Notes under the pieces: model-generated
What the model was told of the DNA's origin: nothing
The model's input: only the letters and a program-made list of their open reading frames with translations
The model's database searches: none
Position numbers and translations under genes: made by a program
Shown: piece by piece, positions 46,586-57,899 of the stretch
How positions within the stretch are numbered: position 1 is the first letter of the stretch
Layout: every line of letters starts with the position of its first letter
Source of the DNA: Pseudomonas marvdashtae
Lineage (GTDB): Bacteria; Pseudomonadota; Gammaproteobacteria; Pseudomonadales; Pseudomonadaceae
Assembly: GCF_014268655.2 (NCBI RefSeq)
Contig: NZ_JABWQX020000001.1
Span: 3,316,001 to 3,380,000 of the forward strand
Direction: 5' to 3'
DNA: 64,000 bases

Positions 46586-47062
46586 TCAACGGTGTCCTTT
46601 ATCTATTAACGTGAAGACCAAGGTTTTTACTCTCATATCCTGGGTATATTGAAAAACAACCTTTTTATCGGGATACAATTCTGGGTCCAACGGGTACGAA
46701 TCCCACCCCCCAGTCATCCCTATCGGAACTGGCATTTTTATAGGGCCTTTCGATTCCATCGGCTCACCAAAAATGGCATGGACATCAGACTGCGTCATCT
46801 CTGGCATATAGGGGGCAGGAAGCTCGCCTTGATATTTGGAGGTCGAAGGTGTGGTTCGTATGAGGGTAACGAAAAGCGTCTCGAATCTCCTTGTCTCCCG
46901 CCAGAAGTCCAGCTCTATGCCCGGTTCCGGGTCAAGTCCAAGTCGATCTCGCCCCTCATACATTTCGGTCAATGTTTGGTCGGGAAGTACACCCTGCCCT
47001 ACCAATACCTCGTGCGAAGTTCCGATACGTTCGATTAGGACTTCAAATTCAAAAGCTTTCAT
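46586..47062 (-). CDS. Probable immunity protein of the S-type bacteriocin (DUF6392-like)
   Basis: The 158-residue soluble acidic protein (MKAFEFEVLIERIGTSHEV) has the pattern of DUF6392, a family seen next to Pseudomonas S-type bacteriocins: GQGVLPDQTL, LDPEPGIELDFWRET, ELPAPYMPEMTQSDVHAIFGEP. Its ATG overlaps the killer gene's TGA by one base (TGATG), and AGGGGTGG lies seven bases upstream, so it is translationally coupled, as immunity genes usually are. It is AT-richer than the chromosome around it. The family assignment is from memory; the immunity role follows mainly from position. Confidence 0.75.
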   Translation of the reverse strand: MKAFEFEVLIERIGTSHEVLVGQGVLPDQTLTEMYEGRDRLGLDPEPGIELDFWRETRRFETLFVTLIRTTPSTSKYQGELPAPYMPEMTQSDVHAIFGEPMESKGPIKMPVPIGMTGGWDSYPLDPELYPDKKVVFQYTQDMRVKTLVFTLIDKGHR

Positions 47063-49635
47063 CAATACCACCCCTGGTTTTTATGCAGATCGTGCAACAA
47101 CTTTTGGGCCGCATCTATATCTGACTCTGAAGCTCCAGATTCGACAAGTCCCGGTTTTAGTGCTGCTAAATTACTGTTCACTGCTGCCTCCAGATCTGCA
47201 GCGTCATTCATGCTTTTCTCGACGCTGTTGCGCCCACCATACGTCTCACTGAATTTCTGATGAACACTCGAAGGAATAGCAATACACGGCGCCCGTCGGA
47301 TGGCGTCCCGAATTTCGGAGGTGCTCATATTTTCATAATGCATACCCATATGAATTTCCAACGCCTTCCTAGACGGTATGTGATCAATGTCCAACCCATC
47401 CCCTCTGCTTCGACCACTGAGCTCGTTATACGGCCCTACCTCCAACGGTTCCACCGGAGGGCCGACAAACACCAATCCCGGCGAAGGCAGTTCCATATCC
47501 CCCGGATACCCCGGAATACTCGCACCGCCCTGCACCGGATCAATAGCCGGAAACGTCTGGTTTTCCGGTAGGACGGGGATGACAGGGTTGCCGGGGTAAA
47601 CCTGCGACAGCGGTGGCGCACTCGGTAAGGTGGTCGGGCCGAGCAGTTCGATGCCCGGCGGGACCAGGGGTGTTCGGGTGCCGTCGCCGACAGGCGCCGC
47701 CGGCCAAGGTATGACGGCCGGGACGATACCCGGTGTGCCGAGCAGGCTGTTTGGCGTGGTGATGCTGATGCGGTCGAGGTTGAATGGGTTTTCACCCAGC
47801 TCTGCCCGCTCCTGGTAACGCAGTTCGAATTGGCGACGCTCACCCACCCAAGTGCTTTTCGGCGCATAGGGGGCAAAGCCTCGTTCGATGCGTTTCTGAT
47901 TGACCTCGTCTGCGTTGCTGAACAGCGTCGGATGCTCGGCCAGGGTTTGCCATACGGCCTGATCGAAAGCACTGAACGACTTGATTTCCCGCGCCCGTAG
48001 CTGGTGGCCGAGCTGTTCGGGAATGGCCGCGCCCTGGGCCCGGCTTGCGGTGTTCCACCAATCATTCGCTGCCGGTTTGCCAGCGCCCGTGACGATGCCC
48101 GAGCCGAGGGGTGGCAAATCGAAAGAGAAATAGGTGGGTGGCAGGCCAGGCACGCAGACGATGCAGTCTTGAATGCGCAGGTCCACGCCCGCCGGCAAAG
48201 TCACCACCTGAGGCGCCATTGCCGTCAGCACCGGTGGGCTTGCAGGCATCGCCTGGCTGGCGGCATCGGCGGTAAATTGCAGGTGTCGGGTCGGTGAGCC
48301 GGGGACTTCGGCGTTGTAGAGGCCGGTCAGGGGATCAAATACCGCGCTGACGACAGGGACATGAGTTGCGATCATGTTGCCGGTATTGGCAACGTGAAGC
48401 GCAGTGCCTTCGGTCACAGCTTGTGGCTTGAGCCGGTACGCCACTTCAACCGAACCGCCGGCATCAGCAATCGATCGCAGCGCGGGGCTGTCGGTGACGC
48501 CGAGCGCTTGCGCCGGTACGCCGACGCCCTGGAACAAGCGGCTACGTTGTTCGGGCGTCAGCTCGCCGTTGCCCAGCTCCGGCGAGTAGACCATCGCGGT
48601 GACGAAGACCGGGCCCGTCCTGGCCAGGATCCGTCCGTAGTCCTTGAGCGTTTCGACGGACGCGGCGACAGCCTGTTCCAACACCGCTGCAGCTTGCTGG
48701 CCGACAAACACGGCGTCCCGCGTCAATACCATCCCGCCCGCAGTCATCGAAAGCGCAGGCACACTCAGGGTATGGACTTGCCTGAACCGCTCCAGTCGAA
48801 TGCTTTCATCCACTTGCTGTTTAAAGCGGATGCGCTCCGCTCGCTGCTCGGCATACTGGCGTTGGCGCTCCCAGACAACCTCTCGCTCCCGCCAAACCAC
48901 GGTCTGTTCGGCATGGTGCCGGGCCAGCGCGTTGGATTTTTCGGTCAGGGCCTTGATCTGCGCAGACAGTATTTGCGCCTCTTGGGCAGCGGTATAAGCC
49001 TGCTCCCAGAGTCGATGACCTTCTTCAGCCGCGGCGCCGAATTGAGCCAGTCGCGTGCGGTAGTCGTTCGCCGAACGGATGAGCGGATCCTGTCCGTCGA
49101 AGACACGGGCCGCGCTGTTCTTGGCGTTGAGTTCCGTGGTTTTTCGGGCGATCAGCCCGTCGATCTCATTTTTCTCTTTGGTGATGGTGTAAAGGTGCCA
49201 GCGCTCGGTCGAGTTCGAAGTGGGCGGCCGTCTTGCCGCAGAGATTTCCTTTTGCAGCGACGCGTCGAGTTGTTGCTTTTTATTCGCGAAGTGTCGATCC
49301 ACCTCGGCCCGGGCGGAGGTGTGGCGCTGCACCATGGTCGCCAGCACTTGTTGGCGCGCTTGGTCCTTGGCCTTCGCGGCAGCGACGGCCTTGGCTTTCG
49401 CAGCGTCGGCTTTCGCTTTTGCAGCGGCTTTCGCTTCTTCGGCCTGGCGTTGGAGCGTCGCTCGCCGCCGCTTTTCCATCCCCTTGGCTGAACGCTTTGG
49501 GCCGCCTGTCGCTCCGACGCGGTTTCCTCCGAAGCCGCCGCCATACCCGCCGCCGGAACCGCCACCCGGTGCGGGCCGCCCCGGTCTGATGACTACTGTT
49601 CCATCTGATCCATCGTTAAGTGTTTGCTTTGCCAT
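47062..49635 (-). CDS. S-type (colicin-like) bacteriocin with a replaced C-terminal toxin domain
   Basis: The 857 residues read: Gly-rich disordered N terminus (~1-45), long Ala/Lys/Glu coiled-coil receptor region (~50-330), pyocin S translocation domain (~380-520, ending PPTYFSFDLPPLGSG), a degenerate HNH DNase-like domain (523-628; FELRYQERAE in place of FELHHEKP, then LDRISITTP), a Pro-rich linker (629-733), and a new C-terminal domain (734-857) with GPYNELSGRSRGDGLDIDHIPSRKAL and PSSVHQKFSETYGGRN. The D751-H752 and H792 pattern suggests an HNH/endonuclease VII-type toxin. GGAGAA precedes ATG 49635. Confidence 0.85.
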   Translation of the reverse strand: MAKQTLNDGSDGTVVIRPGRPAPGGGSGGGYGGGFGGNRVGATGGPKRSAKGMEKRRRATLQRQAEEAKAAAKAKADAAKAKAVAAAKAKDQARQQVLATMVQRHTSARAEVDRHFANKKQQLDASLQKEISAARRPPTSNSTERWHLYTITKEKNEIDGLIARKTTELNAKNSAARVFDGQDPLIRSANDYRTRLAQFGAAAEEGHRLWEQAYTAAQEAQILSAQIKALTEKSNALARHHAEQTVVWREREVVWERQRQYAEQRAERIRFKQQVDESIRLERFRQVHTLSVPALSMTAGGMVLTRDAVFVGQQAAAVLEQAVAASVETLKDYGRILARTGPVFVTAMVYSPELGNGELTPEQRSRLFQGVGVPAQALGVTDSPALRSIADAGGSVEVAYRLKPQAVTEGTALHVANTGNMIATHVPVVSAVFDPLTGLYNAEVPGSPTRHLQFTADAASQAMPASPPVLTAMAPQVVTLPAGVDLRIQDCIVCVPGLPPTYFSFDLPPLGSGIVTGAGKPAANDWWNTASRAQGAAIPEQLGHQLRAREIKSFSAFDQAVWQTLAEHPTLFSNADEVNQKRIERGFAPYAPKSTWVGERRQFELRYQERAELGENPFNLDRISITTPNSLLGTPGIVPAVIPWPAAPVGDGTRTPLVPPGIELLGPTTLPSAPPLSQVYPGNPVIPVLPENQTFPAIDPVQGGASIPGYPGDMELPSPGLVFVGPPVEPLEVGPYNELSGRSRGDGLDIDHIPSRKALEIHMGMHYENMSTSEIRDAIRRAPCIAIPSSVHQKFSETYGGRNSVEKSMNDAADLEAAVNSNLAALKPGLVESGASESDIDAAQKLLHDLHKNQGWY

Positions 49636-49680
49636 ACAGTTCTCCTTTTCTGTATGGCGCAGCATGGCGATGGAGCCCTG

Positions 49681-49712
49681 TTCGGGTGCGGTACATATGC
49701 ACCGCACCCGAA
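49681..49712. promoter_or_regulatory. 32-bp near-perfect palindrome upstream of the bacteriocin
   Basis: The arms TTCGGGTGCGGTACAT and ATGCACCGCACCCGAA match at 15 of 16 positions, centred on CATATG. It lies 46-77 bp before the bacteriocin ATG and about 180 bp before the divergent mrp operon, with no gene end nearby, so an operator is more likely than a terminator. GTGCGGTACATATG within it recurs at 23393-23406. Confidence 0.65.
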
Positions 49713-49893
49713 CACTGTCTTTAAGGCAGGAGTGCCTTGTTACCCTTGGCCGATCCCAACGAACCGGCGCTTACCGAAACATCCAAAAATAGGAAAAATC
49801 CATCTGCCTTGTAGGATTCTGCGACACCCTCGCGGTTGGTGATCTGGAATACGCCACGTATGATCCCGGACAACCTTTGCCGAATAGAAACCT

Positions 49894-52814
<2,921 letters not shown>

Positions 52815-52815
<1 letters not shown>

Positions 52816-53159
52816 TGGAAGAAGTCATCGCAATTGCAATCGGCGTGCTGGCCGCCTCGGGGGTCTGGCTGGTGCTGCGGCCGCGAACCTTCCAAGTGGT
52901 CATGGGCCTGTGCCTGCTGTCGTATGGCGTCAATCTGTTTATCTTCAGCATGGGCAGCCTGTTCATCGGCAAAGAGCCGATCATCAAGAACGGCGTGCCC
53001 CAGGATCTGTTGCACTACACCGACCCACTGCCCCAGGCCCTGGTGCTGACCGCCATCGTGATCAGCTTCGCCATGACCGCGTTGTTCCTCGTGGTGTTGC
53101 TCGCGTCCCGGGGACTGACCGGCACCGACCATGTGGACGGTCGGGAGCCCAAGGAATGA
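52815..53159 (+). CDS. mrpC: Mrp antiporter subunit C
   Basis: The 114-residue NuoK-like protein has three membrane helices: start MEEVIAIAIGVLAASGVWLVLR, then VVMGLCLLSYGVNLFIFSMG and PLPQALVLTAIVISFAMTALFLVVL. It overlaps mrpA by one base and mrpD by four, and GGAGCC lies before the ATG. Confidence 0.94.
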
Positions 53160-54841
53160 TGCTGACGTCTCACCTGATCGCCGCGCCCATCCTGTTGCCG
53201 CTGCTGACTGCCGCGTTGATGCTGATGCTCGGCGAAAAGCACCGTCCGCTCAAGGCGCGGATCAACCTGTTTTCCAGCCTGCTGGGCCTGGGCATCGCCG
53301 TGCTGTTGTTGCGCTGGACCCAGGACCAGGCGCTGCCCGCGTCCATTGGCGTATACCTGCCGGGCAATTGGCAGGCACCGTTCGGTATTGTGTTGGTGGT
53401 CGATCGCCTGTCAGCCCTGATGCTGGTCCTGACCGGCATCATCGGTGTGTGCGCCCTGCTGTTCGCCATGGCCCGATGGGACCGTGCCGGGACGAGTTTT
53501 CATGCCTTGTTCCAGATCCAGCTCATGGGCCTGTACGGCGCGTTCCTGACGGCGGACCTGTTCAACCTGTTCGTGTTTTTTGAAGTCTTGCTGGCGGCTT
53601 CCTACGGTTTGATGCTGCATGGCTCGGGCCGGGCGCGGGTGTCGTCGGGGCTGCATTACATTTCCATCAATCTGCTGGCTTCGTCGCTGTTCCTGATTGG
53701 CGCGGCCCTGATCTACGGCGTCACAGGGACATTGAACATGGCCGACCTGGCCTTGAAAGTGCCCCTGGTGCCGGAAGCCGACCGCGGCCTGCTACACGCT
53801 GGGGCGGGGATTCTCGCGGTGGCGTTCCTGGCCAAGGCCGGCATGTGGCCGCTGAACTTCTGGCTGGTGCCGGCCTACAGCGCGGCCAGCGCCCCGGTGG
53901 CGGCACTGTTTGCGATCATGACCAAGGTGGGCGTCTATACGATCCTGCGCTTGTGGACGCTACTGTTTTCCGGGCAGGCCGGCGCGTCGGCGTATTTCGG
54001 GGCGGATTGGCTGATCTACGGCGGCATGGCGACGATCGTCTGCGCGGGGATCGCCATCCTCGCGGCCCAGCGCCTGGAGCGCATGGCCAGCCTGAGTATC
54101 CTGGTCTCAGCGGGGATCCTGCTGTCGGCCATCGGCTTTGCCCAGCCCAACCTCGTCGGGGCCGCGCTGTTTTACCTGGTGAGTTCGACCCTGGCGCTCT
54201 GCGCGCTGTTCTTGCTGGCCGAATTGATCGAACGGTCACGCTCGGCCAACGAAGCGCCATTGGACGATGACCTCGACAGCCTGCCGCGCCCGCTGGAATC
54301 CCTACAGCCGCCCAAGGGCATCAACCTCGACGACGAGCAGAAGGCCGTGGTCGGCCAAGTGATTCCCTGGACGATGGCCTTCCTCGGCTTGAGTTTCATT
54401 TTCTGTGCATTGTTGATTATCGGCATGCCGCCGCTTTCAGGCTTCATCGCAAAATTGGGTCTGCTCCATGCGTTGCTCAATCCCCAGGGGCTCGGCGCGA
54501 GTTCCGAGGTACCCGTGTCGCCCGCGGCGTGGGGCTTGCTAGGGTTGCTGATCCTGTCGGGGCTGGCTTCGCTGATTGCTTTTTCACGACTGGGCATCCA
54601 ACGATTCTGGACGCCGCAAGAACGGCCCTCACCGCTGCTGCGACCGTTCGAATGTCTGCCGATCATCGTCTTGTTGGGCCTGGGGATCGCCTTGACCTTC
54701 AAGGCTGAGCCGTTGCTGCGCTACACCCAGTCCGCCGCCGACGCGCTGAACAACCCCGAACATTATGTGATGTCGGTGCTCGCCACCCGCACCGTGCCCA
54801 ACCCTGAAACCCGCGCTGGGTTGCGCGAGGTGCAGCCATGA
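53156..54841 (+). CDS. mrpD: Mrp antiporter subunit D
   Basis: This 561-residue NuoM/N-like antiporter subunit has about 14 helices. The conserved glutamate is in LFVFFEVLLAASYGLMLHG (~130-150), and the lysine-bearing helix LAKAGMWPLNFWLVPAYSAASAPVAA lies near 220-245. A hydrophilic insertion around residues 360-400 (ERSRSANEAPLDDDLDSLP) is also present. AAGGA lies just upstream, and the start overlaps mrpC (ATGATG). Confidence 0.95.
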   Translation: MMLTSHLIAAPILLPLLTAALMLMLGEKHRPLKARINLFSSLLGLGIAVLLLRWTQDQALPASIGVYLPGNWQAPFGIVLVVDRLSALMLVLTGIIGVCALLFAMARWDRAGTSFHALFQIQLMGLYGAFLTADLFNLFVFFEVLLAASYGLMLHGSGRARVSSGLHYISINLLASSLFLIGAALIYGVTGTLNMADLALKVPLVPEADRGLLHAGAGILAVAFLAKAGMWPLNFWLVPAYSAASAPVAALFAIMTKVGVYTILRLWTLLFSGQAGASAYFGADWLIYGGMATIVCAGIAILAAQRLERMASLSILVSAGILLSAIGFAQPNLVGAALFYLVSSTLALCALFLLAELIERSRSANEAPLDDDLDSLPRPLESLQPPKGINLDDEQKAVVGQVIPWTMAFLGLSFIFCALLIIGMPPLSGFIAKLGLLHALLNPQGLGASSEVPVSPAAWGLLGLLILSGLASLIAFSRLGIQRFWTPQERPSPLLRPFECLPIIVLLGLGIALTFKAEPLLRYTQSAADALNNPEHYVMSVLATRTVPNPETRAGLREVQP

Positions 54842-55326
54842 AGCGTCTGTTTCCCGCGCCGTGGCTGTCCCTCGCGCTGTGGCTGCTCTGGCTGGCGTTG
54901 AATCTGTCCCTCAGCGCCGGTCATGTCCTGCTTGGCGCTGCGCTGGGCTTCCTGGCGCCGTTGATGATGCGCCCGCTGCGACCACGCCCGATCCGCATCC
55001 GGCGACCGTGGGTAATGCTGCGGCTGTTCTTGTTGGTGGGGCGCGACGTACTGGTGTCCAACGTGGCCGTCGCCTGGGGCGTCCTGAATGCCGGGCGCCG
55101 TCCACCTCGCTCGCGGTTCCTCAAGGTGCCGCTGGATCTGCACGATGCCAACGGCCTGGCGGTGCTGTCGATGATCACCACGGTGATTCCCGGGACGGTC
55201 TGGTCGGAACTGGCGCTGGACCGCAGCATCCTGTTGATGCACGTGTTTGATCTGGAGGACGAAGCGGCATTCATTGCGCATTTCAAGGCCACCTACGAGC
55301 GGCCCTTGATGGAGATTTTCGAATGA
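54838..55326 (+). CDS. mrpE: Mrp antiporter subunit E
   Basis: The 162-residue membrane subunit begins MKRLFPAPWLSLALWLLWLALN, and its conserved MLRLFLLVGRDVLVSNVAVAW segment and STITTVIPGTVW-like MITTVIPGTVWSEL motif mark MrpE. The ATG overlaps the mrpD stop by four bases. Confidence 0.94.
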   Translation: MKRLFPAPWLSLALWLLWLALNLSLSAGHVLLGAALGFLAPLMMRPLRPRPIRIRRPWVMLRLFLLVGRDVLVSNVAVAWGVLNAGRRPPRSRFLKVPLDLHDANGLAVLSMITTVIPGTVWSELALDRSILLMHVFDLEDEAAFIAHFKATYERPLMEIFE

Positions 55327-55601
55327 GCCCGCTGCTCTCCAATGCGATCCTGCTGAGCCTGTTTCTGTTTTCGCTGACTATGGTCCTGACCCTGGTGCGT
55401 CTGTTCCAAGGCCCTTCGGCCCAAGACCGGGTCCTGGCGCTGGATTACCTGTACATCGTTGCGATGCTGATGATGCTGGTGCTGGGTATCCGGTATGCCA
55501 GTGACACGTATTTCGAGGCAGCGCTGCTGATCGCCCTGTTCGGCTTTGTCGGCTCGTTCGCCTTGGCCAAGTTCCTGTTGCGTGGCGAGGTGATCGAATG
55601 A
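55323..55601 (+). CDS. mrpF: Mrp antiporter subunit F
   Basis: The 92-residue protein has three helices with RLFQGPSAQDRVLALDYLYI, the family hallmark (GPSxxDRVLA), in the first loop. The ATG overlaps mrpE by four bases. Confidence 0.94.
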   Translation: MSPLLSNAILLSLFLFSLTMVLTLVRLFQGPSAQDRVLALDYLYIVAMLMMLVLGIRYASDTYFEAALLIALFGFVGSFALAKFLLRGEVIE

Positions 55602-55951
55602 TGGGCGAACTGTCGTTGTGGGTGGAGATCCCGGTGGCAATCCTGCTGGTGTCCAGCAGTGTGTTCGCCCTGACCGGGGCGATCGGGCTGGTGCGGTTGA
55701 AGGATTATTTCCAGCGCATGCATCCGCCGGCGCTGGCCTCGACGCTGGGCGCCTGGTGCGTGGCGCTGGCCTCGATCATTTATTTCTCGGCCCTCAAATC
55801 CGGGCCGGTATTGCACGCGTGGCTGATACCGATCCTGCTGTCGATCACCGTGCCGGTGACCACCTTGCTACTGGCACGGGCGGCCTTGTTCCGCAAGCGC
55901 ATGGCGGGGGACGACGTGCCGGCGGAGGTGAGCAGTCGCCGGACCGACTGA
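55598..55951 (+). CDS. mrpG: Mrp antiporter subunit G
   Basis: The 117-residue protein has three helices with GAIGLVRLKDYFQRMHPPALASTLGAWCV, the MrpG signature. It is the last gene of the operon, overlapping mrpF by four bases, and is followed by a REPIN-like repeat. Confidence 0.94.
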   Translation: MMGELSLWVEIPVAILLVSSSVFALTGAIGLVRLKDYFQRMHPPALASTLGAWCVALASIIYFSALKSGPVLHAWLIPILLSITVPVTTLLLARAALFRKRMAGDDVPAEVSSRRTD

Positions 55952-55977
55952 CAGACATTTCGAGCTGGTACAGCTTT

Positions 55978-56110
55978 TGTGGCGAGGGAGCTTGCTCCCG
56001 CTGGGCTGCGCAGCAGCCCCAAGGCCTGCCACCTTGGTGTGTCAGGCTGATTGTGTTCAATTTTTCTGGGAGGGCTGCGCCCTCCAGCGGGAGCAAGCTC
56101 CCTCGCCACA
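55978..56110. repeat. REPIN-like inverted pair
   Basis: Left TGTGGCGAGGGAGCTTGCTCCCGCT (55978-) and right AGCGGGAGCAAGCTCCCTCGCCACA (-56110) are perfect reverse complements over 25 bases, each internally palindromic. The inner segments GGGCTGCGCAGCAGCCC and GGAGGGCTGCGCCCTCC are palindromic too. It separates mrpG from the convergent DUF3995 gene. Confidence 0.9.
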
Positions 56111-56124
56111 ACGGCATTCGTGAA

Positions 56125-56562
56125 TCAAGCCCACGCCACCGTCAGCAACCCCGCCCCTAACACGACACACAACGGCGAGTAGACCCAGGTGTCGAGCCGG
56201 GCGAACGTCGAGTCCTTGACCTCCTTGAAGAAGCCCACCAGGTTCGACTCGCCGATGGCGCGGGCAAACATCACCAAGGCAATCGCGCTGATCAGCCACT
56301 GCAGGGCCCGGTGGGTGACGGGCGGCGCGAGCAAGCCGACCCGCAGGCACACCAGCACCGCAATCATCAGCAGCGCGATGGCCACCAACAACGTCAGCCA
56401 TCCCGACGGGTTGAATGCCGGCCGCAACGTGCCGCCCTGCTTCACCGGAACCTGCGGCACCACCGCCGAAGCCGCCCATCGGCCACCGAGGGCCCAGTAC
56501 ATATGAATCAAGCTGATGGTCGCAAACACTGCGACCAGCGACCGAGCCACTAAAAGCGTCAT
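56125..56562 (-). CDS. DUF3995 membrane protein
   Basis: This 145-residue protein with four hydrophobic helices includes SLIHMYWALGGRWA (~17-30), the conserved HxYW-G segment of DUF3995, and RAIGESNLVGFFKEVKDSTFARLDTWVYSPLC near 95-126. ATG 56562 has a strong AGGAGG. No function is known. It is convergent with the mrp operon. Confidence 0.85.
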   Translation of the reverse strand: MTLLVARSLVAVFATISLIHMYWALGGRWAASAVVPQVPVKQGGTLRPAFNPSGWLTLLVAIALLMIAVLVCLRVGLLAPPVTHRALQWLISAIALVMFARAIGESNLVGFFKEVKDSTFARLDTWVYSPLCVVLGAGLLTVAWA

Positions 56563-56699
56563 TCGCCAGCCTCCTGAATAAGGTTGAACAATCATCCTAG
56601 CTGGAATTTGGCATTTCGCTGGACGGGCGCAGGTTGCCAGTTTCCAGCGAATGACGCCTTGCCCAGGATCAACTGTTCAATCGGCTGGCATCGAGCGCG

Positions 56700-57710
56700 C
56701 TACAGGGCGGCGGAAACCTTGTCGGCAACGTCCTTGGGCAACCATGCTTGCCAGACCTGGGGATGGGCCTTGAGGAACGCCTCGGCCGCTTCACGTGAAG
56801 GGGTGCGTTTCTCGCTCATGTCGGCCAGGGCCTTGTTCAGCGGTTCGATGGGCAAGTCGACCTTGCTGAAGAACTCGGCGATGTCGGGATGCTGCTTCTG
56901 GAACGGCGCGGACACGCCAATCGACAGTTTCGAGGCCAAGGACCGGGTTGGCTTCGGATTCGGGTTGTCGGCGTCGGTCAGGGTTTTCCAGGCCTCGGCA
57001 TCGAACGGCGGCTCTTGCAGTTGCACCAGTTTAAAACGTCCGAGCAACGGCGTCGGCGACCAGTAATAAAACAGGACGGGCTTGCCACGACGGATCGAGG
57101 AAGTGATTTCCGCGTCGAGGGCGGCTCCGGAGCCGCTGCGAAAATTGACATAGCTGTCGGAAAGACCGTAAGCCTTGAGCTTCTGTTTATTGACCACTTC
57201 GGACGTCCAGCCGATGGGGCTGTTGAGGAAACGTCCCTTGTCGGGGCTTTCCGGGTCCTTGAACACGTGCTTGTAGCGCGCCAGGTCCTCGACGCTACGC
57301 AGGTCCGGCGCCAACGCCTTGATGCCCTTGGCCGGGTCACCCTTGATGACGTATTCCGGCACCCACCAACCTTCGGTCGCACCCTTGACGGTATCGCCCA
57401 GGGCGACCACCTTGCCTTCAGCCTCGGCCTTGACCCACACCGGGCTGCGCCCCGCCCATTCCTCGCCGATCACTTGGATGTCGTTATTGGCCAGGGCGGT
57501 TTCCAGGGTAATGGTGGTGCCCGGCAACGTATCGGTCGGTAGCCCGTAGCCCTTTTCGACGATGACCCGAAGGATGTCGGTGATCAGGCTGCCGCTCTCC
57601 CAGTTCAGGTCGGCGAAATGGATCGGCGCCGATGCGGCTGATGACGGGAGTGGCGAAACCAATGCAGCGAGGGTGGCCCAGGCAGCCAGCCACTGTCGAA
57701 CGCGTTTCAT
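56700..57710 (-). CDS. Periplasmic glycine betaine/choline-type ABC binding protein (OpuAC/ProX family)
   Basis: The 336 residues begin with a signal peptide (MKRVRQWLAAWATLAALVSPLPSSAA) cleaved near residue 26. Binding-protein features include FADLNWESGSLITDILRVIVEKGYG, EEWAGRSPVWVKAEAEGKV, TEGWWVPEYV and LFYYWSPTPLLGRF, whose aromatic residues form cation-pi cages for quaternary amines in this family. No permease or ATPase is adjacent, so it is an orphan component. A 14-bp palindrome lies 73 bp upstream. Confidence 0.88.
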   Translation of the reverse strand: MKRVRQWLAAWATLAALVSPLPSSAASAPIHFADLNWESGSLITDILRVIVEKGYGLPTDTLPGTTITLETALANNDIQVIGEEWAGRSPVWVKAEAEGKVVALGDTVKGATEGWWVPEYVIKGDPAKGIKALAPDLRSVEDLARYKHVFKDPESPDKGRFLNSPIGWTSEVVNKQKLKAYGLSDSYVNFRSGSGAALDAEITSSIRRGKPVLFYYWSPTPLLGRFKLVQLQEPPFDAEAWKTLTDADNPNPKPTRSLASKLSIGVSAPFQKQHPDIAEFFSKVDLPIEPLNKALADMSEKRTPSREAAEAFLKAHPQVWQAWLPKDVADKVSAAL

Positions 57711-57782
57711 GCTTGATACCTCATGCCGGATACAGCAGTGACCGAACGGCGTTGCGAACCAAGCGCAAGCCTGTGAATAATT

Positions 57783-57796
57783 CAGTCAATTGACTG
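57783..57796. promoter_or_regulatory. Perfect palindrome upstream of the betaine-type binding protein
   Basis: CAGTCAATTGACTG is its own reverse complement and lies 73 bp before the start codon. It is a candidate operator; it does not match a BetI box that I can recall, so the regulator is unassigned. Confidence 0.4.
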
Positions 57797-57899
57797 TAGC
57801 CAAGGTTCCAGCAAGCGCCGTGTAAAAACTGTTACAGGTGCGCAAAGTCCGAAAGCGATTCAAACCGATGCGTCCGTTTACTTAGCTGCGGCGCACTTT

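Noticed and set aside
49740..49893. Possible small gene between the bacteriocin palindrome and mrpA
   Set aside because: Only short frames without a ribosome-binding site; the stretch is better explained as the mrp promoter region.
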